Source: Desulfuromonas sp. (GTDB lineage: Bacteria > Desulfobacterota > Desulfuromonadia > Desulfuromonadales > Desulfuromonadaceae). From it: DNA of 57,330 bases. Each line of letters begins with the position of its first letter. Within the stretch, counting starts at the first letter, position 1. The notes beneath the pieces were generated by a model, which worked only from the letters and a program-made list of their open reading frames with translations, was not told the origin of the DNA and ran no database searches. The stretch is from positions 1-57,330 of the forward strand of contig PKUE01000117.1 of assembly GCA_002869685.1 (NCBI GenBank), given 5' to 3'. Positions 27,246-34,148 of the stretch are shown here, piece after piece. A program made the position numbers and the translations under genes.

Positions 27246-27977
27246 ATGCCGCAGAGCTTTGATCAGACCATGCACGAAATGCTCGCCCAGACCCGGGCCG
27301 TTCTCAGTGAACTGAAAAGTTTAGGTGTCGATGAACTTTATCTCGAAAATGATTCGACTGAGCTGCCGGTGTGCCGTGAAGAGGTATCCCAGTGTCAAAC
27401 CGGTCGCTGTGATTGCCGCATGCCCTCGTTGGAAGAGATCCGCGCGGAACTGGGAGAGTGTCAACGATGTGGTCTGGCACGTGGTCGTACGAATATTGTT
27501 TTTGGCAGTGGCAACCCGCATGCCGAGTTGGTCTTCGTCGGTGAAGGCCCCGGGCGCGAAGAGGATGAAAAAGGGCTCCCCTTTGTCGGTGAAGCAGGGC
27601 GACTGCTCGAACGGATTCTGTTTGCCATGGGGTTTCAGCGCGATCAGGTTTATATCTGCAATGTCGTGAAATGTCGGCCACCGCAGAATCGTAATCCGCA
27701 AGCGGATGAAATTGCCGCCTGCGAACCCTTTCTCAAACAACAATTGGCCAGTCTTAAACCGCGAGTGATCGTTGCTTTAGGAAAGTTTGCTGCCCAGACA
27801 TTGCTGCAACAGGAGACACCGATCAGTCGTTTGCGTGGCCACTGGTCTGAATATGAGGGAATTCCGTTGATGCCAACCTATCATCCGGCTTATCTGCTGC
27901 GAAATCCCGCCGGTAAACGAGATGTCTGGGAAGATATGAAAGCCGTCATGCTTCATCTTGCAGAGGAGTCCAAATGA
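27246..27977 (+). CDS. Uracil-DNA glycosylase, family 4 (iron-sulfur type)
   Basis: It removes uracil from DNA and starts base-excision repair. The core has the Fe-S cysteines C72 and C75 (ECQRCGLARGR), C143 (NVVKCRPP) and C159 (AACEPF), motif 1 GEGPGREEDEKGLPFVG, and motif 2 with the terminal His (YHPAYLLR). An extra N-terminal region of about 60 residues holds a second cluster of four Cys (C43, C50, C55, C57), not part of the usual fold. ATG 27246 follows GGAAGG. Its stop overlaps the next start (ATGA). Confidence 0.93.
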   Translation: MPQSFDQTMHEMLAQTRAVLSELKSLGVDELYLENDSTELPVCREEVSQCQTGRCDCRMPSLEEIRAELGECQRCGLARGRTNIVFGSGNPHAELVFVGEGPGREEDEKGLPFVGEAGRLLERILFAMGFQRDQVYICNVVKCRPPQNRNPQADEIAACEPFLKQQLASLKPRVIVALGKFAAQTLLQQETPISRLRGHWSEYEGIPLMPTYHPAYLLRNPAGKRDVWEDMKAVMLHLAEESK

Positions 27978-29143
27978 TGTGGTGCCTCCGTTCTGTACTG
28001 GTGATTTTCCTGGTCAATCTGGTTCTGACAACCGTTGTCATGGCCGAGGAGCCGATCAAAGTCAGTGATGTCCACCAACAATTGGCACAGCGCCATCTTG
28101 AGGCCGGACATCCATTTTGGGCGGTGCGTTCTTATCGTCAGGCGTTGGAGTCGGGTTCCGATGATCCCAATATCCATCGCAACCTTTCCCAGGTGTTGTA
28201 TGACCTGGGATTTGTCGATCAGGCCATCGACGAACTGCAGCTGGCTCTCGCTCATGCCCCCGAAGAAGACTTCCTCCATATGGAGATGGGGATTTTCTGT
28301 CTGGCTGCCGGACGTCTTCCCGAGGCCCATCGTCAGTTCAGCCGAGTGCTGGAGTTGAATCCCGGTTTTTCCTATGGCTACTATTATCTGGGGGAGGTTC
28401 TCTATCGCCTGGGGGACTACAGTTTGGCGAGTATGGCTCTGGTGATGGCCAAGGAACTTGGGTTGCCCGGCTTTGACCTGGAGCGCAAGCTGGTGGCTTT
28501 AGGCTGGCAATTGCCGCAGACTCCCTGGCAGTACGAAGAGCATATCTACCATTTACGCCGCATCACACTTGCCACATTGAGCCAGGCCCGAGAGGTGATG
28601 CAGCGTCTTGAGGACGGCGAGTTGTTTGAAGAACTGGCACGGGAGTTTTCCACGGGTAGTGAGGCGCAGAGTGGCGGTTATGTCGGCAGTATTTCACTGG
28701 CGAGTATGCCGGAAGATTTTGCCCGCGAACTGGCTGGCCGGCCATGTTTTTCGGCGCCCATCATGTTAAAGGCAGCGGACGGTTATCATATTGTCCAGCG
28801 TATTGCTCCCTTTGATGCCGCGTTCTGGCAACAGAAGGTAAAGCAGGACAAGCAGCAACGCCAGACTCAGATGGCCGTTCATGAGCAGGAGCAACAGCAG
28901 TCGGCCAAACACTTCCTGTTACTCAGCGGAGTGTTCCGCAATCATGATTACGCGGATCAGCGGGTGGCCCGTTTGCTTAAACTGGGGATGAAAAGTTATC
29001 TGCAGGAGCGTGGCGACGGTGACCACCGGCGTTACGAGGTGATCGTCGGCCACTTTGACAGTTATGCCGAGGCGGATCGCGCCGGAAAAACCATCAAAGA
29101 GGCCGGACTGGATTATTATATCCGCCAACAGGAACAAAAATAG
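27974..29143 (+). CDS. Periplasmic TPR-rotamase-SPOR protein
   Basis: This 389-residue secreted protein has a signal peptide ending near VVMAEE and four TPR-like repeats (residues 35-160). A parvulin-type PPIase segment follows (about 178-285: FEELAREFSTGSEAQSGGYVG, with DGYHIVQR at the end). A short Gln-rich linker leads to a C-terminal SPOR domain (about 308-385) likely to bind denuded peptidoglycan. The combination suggests a cell-wall-associated folding or scaffolding factor. ATG 27974 overlaps the UDG stop. Catalytic ability of the rotamase segment is uncertain because it is short. Confidence 0.82.
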   Translation: MMWCLRSVLVIFLVNLVLTTVVMAEEPIKVSDVHQQLAQRHLEAGHPFWAVRSYRQALESGSDDPNIHRNLSQVLYDLGFVDQAIDELQLALAHAPEEDFLHMEMGIFCLAAGRLPEAHRQFSRVLELNPGFSYGYYYLGEVLYRLGDYSLASMALVMAKELGLPGFDLERKLVALGWQLPQTPWQYEEHIYHLRRITLATLSQAREVMQRLEDGELFEELAREFSTGSEAQSGGYVGSISLASMPEDFARELAGRPCFSAPIMLKAADGYHIVQRIAPFDAAFWQQKVKQDKQQRQTQMAVHEQEQQQSAKHFLLLSGVFRNHDYADQRVARLLKLGMKSYLQERGDGDHRRYEVIVGHFDSYAEADRAGKTIKEAGLDYYIRQQEQK

Positions 29144-29182
29144 CCCTATCAGGCGTATGGCGTTGGCTCTGGACCCGCAGGC

Positions 29183-29566
29183 TCAGGCCTGACTGCTGGC
29201 GATCCATTCGATTTCAATGTGGCATCCTTTCGGCAGGGCCGCAACGGCGACACACGCACGCGCCGGGGACTGTTCCGGGAAAAAACGCCCATAAATATCA
29301 TTCACCGTGGCGAAATCGTCCATTGATGTCAGATAGATGGTGGTTTTTAGCACATGGGAAAAATCAAGGTTGGCTCCGGCTAACGCCGCCTGCATGTTTT
29401 TCATGACCTGCTCCGTTTCGGCACTGATGGAACCAGTCACCAGTTCTCCCGTGTCGGGGTTGAGGGGAATCTGCCCGGAAAAGAACACCAAGTGATCCAG
29501 TTGAACGGCTTGTGAGTAAGGGCCAATGGCTGCCGGGGCGGCCGTTGTGGAAATAATTTTTTTCAT
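29183..29566 (-). CDS. RidA family enamine/imine deaminase
   Basis: This 127-residue trimeric YjgF/RidA protein hydrolyses reactive 2-aminoacrylate-type enamines to keto acids and ammonia. Signatures: APAAIGPYSQAV, FSGQIPLNPDTGEL, and ARACVAVAALPKGCHIEIE, containing the carboxylate-binding Arg. It is a single gene transcribed away from the PHP phosphatase. Confidence 0.94.
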   Translation of the reverse strand: MKKIISTTAAPAAIGPYSQAVQLDHLVFFSGQIPLNPDTGELVTGSISAETEQVMKNMQAALAGANLDFSHVLKTTIYLTSMDDFATVNDIYGRFFPEQSPARACVAVAALPKGCHIEIEWIASSQA

Positions 29567-29696
29567 CGTTGCTCCTGTGAACGGTCAGGGTCGGTTGTTG
29601 ATAGCGTTCAATCTGATATACCTTGAGCAATGAGGATTGTAAAGAAAGACCTGACGAGATTTGGTGTCGATGCGTCTGAAGTTCAACGGAGGAGTC

Positions 29697-30575
29697 ATGA
29701 ACACTGCACAGCAACCACAGCTTGTTTCGGCGCACGGAGGGCATAGTGGTGAATTCTGCCTCCATGCGCATGATCGTCTGGCTTTATTGGTTGAAGAGTA
29801 TGCACGCCAGGGGTTTGCCTGGGTGGGGGTGACCGAACATATGCCACCTTTAGAGGATGGCTATCTTTATCCCGATGAGCGTGAGGCCGGACTCAGTGCA
29901 ACGCTGTTGCAGGAGCAGTTTCAGCGCTATGTCGCAACTGCGCGGGAGTTGCAGCAGAGCTATCAGGGACGTTTGCCGCTCTTTGTCGGCATGGAGACCG
30001 AATATTATCCCGGAGCCATCGACTGGGCTAAATCATTGAGGGAAACGTATCATCTCGACTATCTGGTCGGTTCTGTCCATCATGTCGATGGGACGTGCTT
30101 CGATTTCAGTCCGGAAGATTACCAATGTGCTTTGGACCAGCAGGGTGGCTACGAACCGCTCTATTGTGCCTATTTTGATGCTCAGTTGGACATGATTGAG
30201 CAATTGAAGCCCGAGGTGGTTGGCCACTTTGATCTCATCCGGATTCATGATCCCGATTATCCTACCCGGTTGCAGTGTCCTGCTGTGATGGCACGCTTTG
30301 AACGCAATTTGCGCCGGGTGCGAGAGCTTGGCCTGATCCTCGATTATAACGCCCGAGCTCTGGTGAAGGGTGCGCCAGAGCCCTATGTCAGTGTGCCGAT
30401 TCTTGACCTGGCTCTTGATCTCGGGATTGATCTGTTACCCGGTGATGATTCACATGGTATCGATTCTGTCGGTGCCCAATTGGATACTGCTATCGAACTG
30501 CTGCAACAGGCCGGATATCATTGTCAATGGCGCTGTCCTGTCGTTGAGCGTTTAAGGGAACAACAAAAATGTTGA
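29697..30575 (+). CDS. PHP-domain histidinol-phosphatase (HisK type)
   Basis: This 292-residue PHP metallophosphatase has a metal-binding start SAHGGHSGEFCLHA, EHMPPLEDG, then FVGMETEYYPG, VGSVHHVDG, VGHFDLIRIHDP and GDDSHG. These fit the Bacillus HisJ/HisK class that removes phosphate from histidinol phosphate. The first motif reads HGGH rather than the common HxH, so a metal ligand may be shifted. ATG 29697 follows GGAGGA. It overlaps metF by 7 bp; no other his gene is near. Confidence 0.82.
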   Translation: MNTAQQPQLVSAHGGHSGEFCLHAHDRLALLVEEYARQGFAWVGVTEHMPPLEDGYLYPDEREAGLSATLLQEQFQRYVATARELQQSYQGRLPLFVGMETEYYPGAIDWAKSLRETYHLDYLVGSVHHVDGTCFDFSPEDYQCALDQQGGYEPLYCAYFDAQLDMIEQLKPEVVGHFDLIRIHDPDYPTRLQCPAVMARFERNLRRVRELGLILDYNARALVKGAPEPYVSVPILDLALDLGIDLLPGDDSHGIDSVGAQLDTAIELLQQAGYHCQWRCPVVERLREQQKC

Positions 30576-31438
30576 TGAAGGAAATCCTTGACCAGGGGCG
30601 GATCTCTTTAAGTTTTGAGTTTTTTCCACCCAAAACGCCAACAGGCTGGGAGCGTTTGTTTGAAAACATTGCCGATCTGTCTCCTTTAGCGCCATCATCG
30701 GTCAGTGTGACCTATGGTGCCGGTGGCACAACACGCTCGCAGACCCATGAGCTGGTGTTACGTATTCACAAAGAGACCGGTATTACAGTGGTACCTCATC
30801 AGACGTGTGTGGCGGCAACGCGTGGCGATGTCACCGCAATTTTGAGTGAATATGAGCAGATCGGCATTGAAAATGTGTTGGCATTGCGTGGTGATCCGCC
30901 GCAGGACGATCCCGACTGGACCCCGCCTCAGGATGGTTTCCATCACGCCATTGATCTGGTGAAATTTATCCGTGAACGCTTTCCCCGTTTTAGTATCGGT
31001 GTTGCCGGATTCCCGGAAGGGCATCCCGAAATGCCCAATCGTCTGTTGGAGATTGATTATCTTAAGCAGAAGGTGGATGCCGGAGCGGATTATATTGTCA
31101 CGCAACTGTTCTTTGACAACCGTGATTTCTATGATTTTTGTGAGCGTTGCCGTCTGGCCGGGATTACGGTGCCGATCATTGCCGGGATTATGCCGCTGCG
31201 CACGCGTCAGGGGATGCTGCGCATGGCGGAACTGGCAGCAGGAGCGCGTTTCCCGGCGGCATTGTTGAAGCGGGTAGCTGAAGCGGAGCATGATGAAGAG
31301 GTGGAGTGTATTGGTACCGAGTGGGCCATAGAGCAGGTCAAGGATCTTGTTGCTCATCAGGTGAGCGGTATTCACTTCTATACTTTGAATAGTGCGACAG
31401 CAACGTGTGAAATTTTCTCACGACTCGGTTTGTGCTGA
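30569..31438 (+). CDS. metF: Methylenetetrahydrofolate reductase
   Basis: This 289-residue FAD enzyme reduces 5,10-methylene-THF to 5-methyl-THF for methionine synthesis. Signatures: SFEFFPPKTPTGWERL, SVTYGAGGTTR, NVLALRGDPP, GVAGFPEGHPE, GADYIVTQLFFDN and a C-terminal GIHFYTLN. The start is ATG 30569 (or 30575) inside the end of the phosphatase gene. A strong terminator follows. Confidence 0.95.
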   Translation: MLMKEILDQGRISLSFEFFPPKTPTGWERLFENIADLSPLAPSSVSVTYGAGGTTRSQTHELVLRIHKETGITVVPHQTCVAATRGDVTAILSEYEQIGIENVLALRGDPPQDDPDWTPPQDGFHHAIDLVKFIRERFPRFSIGVAGFPEGHPEMPNRLLEIDYLKQKVDAGADYIVTQLFFDNRDFYDFCERCRLAGITVPIIAGIMPLRTRQGMLRMAELAAGARFPAALLKRVAEAEHDEEVECIGTEWAIEQVKDLVAHQVSGIHFYTLNSATATCEIFSRLGLC

Positions 31439-31459
31439 AGACATGTGATCCCGAAATTG

Positions 31460-31492
31460 AAAAGGGGAGTGGTTTTCCACTCCCCTTTTTTT
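31460..31492. terminator. Bidirectional terminator between metF and mop
   Basis: AAAGGGGAGTGG (31461-31472) pairs with CCACTCCCCTTT (31477-31488) around TTTT. There are T residues on the right and A residues on the left, so it can stop metF transcripts and those from the opposing mop gene. Confidence 0.85.
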
Positions 31493-31516
31493 ATCGGCAT
31501 TAGGCGATGAATTTAA

Positions 31517-31729
31517 TCAGTCATCCGTTCCAAGAACAATGGCTGATGCTTTGATGATGGCATAAGCCGTTTTTCCCGGAGCCAGCTTCAGTGCCTCGGC
31601 GGCATCTTTAGAGATGATGGAAGTGATCTCCTCGCCGCCAGGCAGGGTCAGAATGACTTCGGCATTGACTTGGCCGAGGATAATTTCTTTAACGGTTCCC
31701 TTGAGGGTGTTGCGTGCGCTGAGTTTCAT
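31517..31729 (-). CDS. Mop/TOBE-domain molybdate-binding protein
   Basis: This 70-residue single TOBE domain is a molbindin. It matches the family's SARNTLKGTVKEI start and the EITSIIS and AYAIIKASAIVLG strands. Such proteins oligomerise and hold several molybdate or tungstate anions in the cytoplasm as a store. I start at ATG 31729 because GGAG lies in the preceding 12 nt; ATG 31741 is upstream in frame. It lies 72 bp downstream of modA on the same strand, so the two may be co-transcribed. Confidence 0.92.
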   Translation of the reverse strand: MKLSARNTLKGTVKEIILGQVNAEVILTLPGGEEITSIISKDAAEALKLAPGKTAYAIIKASAIVLGTDD

Positions 31730-31813
31730 GCTGGTCTCCATCCTGAGTAGGTTAGATATTACTTTTTATTCTATTTTGTAGTGTAGCAGGACGTTATTGG
31801 TGTGCAAGTTTGG

Positions 31814-32551
31814 CTAGCGGATGACGAAGCCATATTTTTGCAGGATGCGACTCGCCTGATCCGTCGACAGAAATGAGGCAAAAGCGATCGCTTCGGGATT
31901 TTTTTCTCCCGATAGGGTCAGTGCTCGCGGATAGGTGACTTCAGTGTAAAGTTGCTGCGGAACTTCTAACAGGATTTGAGCATGTTGTGCTAGTAAAGCG
32001 TCGGTTTTGTAGACGAACGCTCCATCGACTTCTCCTCGGTCAGCGTAAAGCAGGGCCTGACGCACATCTTTGGCGAGAACCAATCGTGATTGCAGTTTTT
32101 CATAGAGTCCGGCGGCTTCGAGGGCCTGTTGCGCGTATTGACCGGCCGGAACACTCTTCGGGCTACCGATGGCCAGAGTGTTCAATGCGAGAAGGTCGTT
32201 CATCGTTGTCACGATTTTTTCCGGGTTGCCGGTGAACACCAGAGTATTATGGGCGAATGTTTGAACCTGTTCAGCGTTAATCAGGTCGTTATCAACCAGG
32301 TATCTCATCCATTTTGGGTTGGCCGAGATATAAAGTTCCGCCGGTGCACCTTGATAAATCTGCTTTGCCAGCGCCCCTGATGAGGCGTAATTGGGCAGGA
32401 TCGTGGTTTCAGGATGTTGTTCTTGGAATAGGCTGATCAACTCATTGACGGCATCAGTCATACTGGCCGCGACGGAAATATTGATGGTGCCCGCGTTAGC
32501 GGAACTGATCATAAGTAAGGTCAGTACAAGGGCAAGAACGTAACGTCGCAT
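31814..32551 (-). CDS. modA: Periplasmic molybdate-binding protein ModA
   Basis: This 245-residue protein has a signal peptide (MRRYVLALVLTLLMISSANA). The mature part is typical ModA: VAASMTDAVNELISLF, NYASSGALAKQIYQGAPAELYISAN, and GAFVYKTDAL near the C terminus, contributing oxyanion-binding Ser and Tyr positions. It should deliver molybdate (or tungstate) to a ModB permease. No modB or modC is within the window: the downstream gene is mop and the upstream gene is a divergent regulator. AAAGGA precedes ATG 32551. Confidence 0.93.
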   Translation of the reverse strand: MRRYVLALVLTLLMISSANAGTINISVAASMTDAVNELISLFQEQHPETTILPNYASSGALAKQIYQGAPAELYISANPKWMRYLVDNDLINAEQVQTFAHNTLVFTGNPEKIVTTMNDLLALNTLAIGSPKSVPAGQYAQQALEAAGLYEKLQSRLVLAKDVRQALLYADRGEVDGAFVYKTDALLAQHAQILLEVPQQLYTEVTYPRALTLSGEKNPEAIAFASFLSTDQASRILQKYGFVIR

Positions 32552-32663
32552 GACAACTTTATCCTTTCTAAAAAAAAGAGGGGAATGCTATCGTTGAGGC
32601 TGTCATAGCTTCGCTGGCCAAGCTGTCCTAGCCTGGGATTCGGGAAACGGCCGCAATTGAGCC

Positions 32664-32692
32664 TTGACCCGCTGTTGTTAATGTGTGATACA
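32664..32692 (+). promoter_or_regulatory. Promoter of the XRE-PBP regulator
   Basis: TTGACC (32664-32669) and GATACA (32687-32692) are separated by 17 bp. The -10 box is buried in the first 16-bp inverted repeat, so a protein bound there would block RNA polymerase. Confidence 0.5.
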
Positions 32693-32720
32693 ATCATGTC
32701 ATGGTGATATAGTTATGTCA
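32686..32720. promoter_or_regulatory. Tandem operator pair at the regulator start
   Basis: Two 16-bp copies of one motif are present: TGATACAATCATGTCA (32686-32701) and TGATATAGTTATGTCA (32705-32720). Starts are 19 bp apart. Each is an imperfect inverted repeat TGAYA-N6-TGTCA. The first covers the -10 box and the second covers the ATG of the regulator at 32715, as expected for autorepression. The same motif recurs upstream of the TonB receptor gene. Confidence 0.7.
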
Positions 32721-33779
32721 AAAGAAAACTTTGTACTGCAGAATACCATTCGCTCGAAACGGGAAAGTTTGGGGTGGTCGCAACAGGACCTGGCTGATCG
32801 TGCCGGGCTGTCCCGTACCGGGATCAGTGCCATTGAAGCCGGACGTTTGATCCCCTCGACGGCCGCTGCGTTGGCACTGGCGGCTGCCTTTCATTGTCGG
32901 GTTGAAGATCTGTTTGTCCTGGCGGGCAAAGATACTGCGGAATGGGCCTGGCCTCCGACAGCGAATCCCGTTCGTTACTGGCGGGCCATGGTCGGGTCAC
33001 GTCATTTGTTGTATCCTGTCGAGCATAGCCCTTTGGGAATGGTGCCTCATGACGGCGTGTGTCGCGATGGCAAGTGTATCGACCATCCTTTTGCCGAACC
33101 CGTTCGTACTCTGGTGATTGCCTGCTGTGATCCGGCGGTTGGATTGTTGGCCACGGAGTATGCCCGGCAGACTCCTTTTCGTTTGGTGGTTTTGCAACGC
33201 TCCAGTCGTGTGGCCCTGCAACTCCTTGAACAGGGGTTAGTGCATGCTGCGGGGATTCATCTGTGCAAATCCGATGAAGAGCAGGGTAACCGTACCGCAG
33301 CAGCTGAAATTCTTAATAGCGATTTCCACCTGATTCGTGTTGCCGACTGGGAAGAGGGACTGGCTTTGTCGCCGGGTTTAGCCCTCAACGGTGCCGGAGC
33401 CCTCCTGCGCTCTGATTTACGCTGGATTGCCCGTGAAGAGGGCTCCGGAGCGCGACAGGTTCTTGATGAGCTCCATGATCATAATTTCGTTCCCACCCAT
33501 ACCGTCAATGATCACAGTTCCGTTGCCCTGGCCATCCGGAGTGGTTTTGCTCAGGCCGGTGTTTCTCTCCGCCTTGTTTGTGCACAGGAGGGACTTGATT
33601 TTATTTCCGTACGGCAAGAAGCCTATGAATTCTGCATCCTCGATTCAGCGATTGGCGACCCGCGTGTCACGGCATTAATCGATGTTGTGCGCTCTGCTCA
33701 ATACCGCAAAATCCTCTCCGAACTTCCGGGCTATCAAAGCGAAAAAACCGGCGAACTCGATTCGGTAGAAAACGGTTAA
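32715..33779 (+). CDS. XRE-type regulator with molybdate-binding-protein-like domain
   Basis: This 354-residue one-component regulator carries a Cro/C1-type helix-turn-helix at residues about 5-60 (SLGWSQQDLADRAGLSRTGISAIE). The rest (about 105-335) is a PBP-like domain of the COG1910/PF12727 type: CCDPAVGLLATEYA, HAAGIHL, REEGSGARQVLDE, SVALAIRSGFAQAGV. This domain is related to periplasmic molybdate-binding proteins and is also found fused to MoeA and ModE-type proteins. I start at ATG 32715; a GTG at 32685 would add 10 residues and read through the operator. It is divergent from modA. The ligand is inferred, not shown, to be molybdate, tungstate or a cofactor intermediate. Confidence 0.85.
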   Translation: MSKENFVLQNTIRSKRESLGWSQQDLADRAGLSRTGISAIEAGRLIPSTAAALALAAAFHCRVEDLFVLAGKDTAEWAWPPTANPVRYWRAMVGSRHLLYPVEHSPLGMVPHDGVCRDGKCIDHPFAEPVRTLVIACCDPAVGLLATEYARQTPFRLVVLQRSSRVALQLLEQGLVHAAGIHLCKSDEEQGNRTAAAEILNSDFHLIRVADWEEGLALSPGLALNGAGALLRSDLRWIAREEGSGARQVLDELHDHNFVPTHTVNDHSSVALAIRSGFAQAGVSLRLVCAQEGLDFISVRQEAYEFCILDSAIGDPRVTALIDVVRSAQYRKILSELPGYQSEKTGELDSVENG

Positions 33780-33887
33780 TTCCCCCTCCTCCTCATTCTC
33801 TTAGGTTTGCGCGCGGCTTACGTCGCGCTCGTCATCCTCTGCCAACTCGTTTGAGTTGACGGGCAAGCGGAGTTGCATATTTTTCAT

Positions 33888-33922
33888 TGACACAATAGTG
33901 TCCTGATGGCACGATACTGTCA
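33888..33922. promoter_or_regulatory. Tandem operator pair upstream of the TonB receptor gene
   Basis: TGACACAATAGTGTCC (33888-33903) and TGGCACGATACTGTCA (33907-33922) match the operator at the regulator start. The start-to-start distance is the same 19 bp. The central bases differ between copies but the TG.YA...TGTC arms are kept. Confidence 0.7.
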
Positions 33923-34080
33923 CGCATTGGGTTTTCTCGCCAACGGTGTCTGTTTTCCCTGCCGAGGCTATGGCAGCCTCACCCCTTTCCAATTTATTGA
34001 TTTTTAGAACTCTTTTTTTCAGATGTCTTAGCCGGGCGAATGCGGCAAGTCGCTGTGTGGTGTCGTGATTCGACCTGTGT

Positions 34081-34096
34081 TGACACGATACTGTCA
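34081..34096. promoter_or_regulatory. Third operator copy upstream of the TonB receptor gene
   Basis: TGACACGATACTGTCA is the best-formed copy of the 16-bp motif, with arms TGACA and TGTCA. It is single and ends 52 bp before the receptor start codon. Confidence 0.65.
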
Positions 34097-34148
34097 TGGA
34101 TGGCAGCGCCGCCACGGACATGGCTTTTTCCAATCGGGAGTGGATTGA

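Larger units (their letters stand above)
33780..34148. other. Regulatory intergenic region before the TonB receptor
   Basis: This 369-bp stretch has no credible gene. It holds a small perfect hairpin (CAACTC/GAGTTG, 33843-33858) and three copies of the 16-bp inverted repeat. A separate palindrome, GTCG-TGATT-CGAC (34062-34074), lies just before the last copy. A TTGCAT/TAGTGT pair (33873-33878, 33896-33901) could be a promoter overlapping the first repeat. No cobalamin or TPP riboswitch box was recognised. Confidence 0.6.

Noticed and set aside
33780-34148. Cobalamin riboswitch or Fur box in front of the TonB receptor
   Set aside because: No B12-box-like sequence and no GATAATGATAATC-like repeat was found; only the TGAYA-N6-TGTCA repeats are present.
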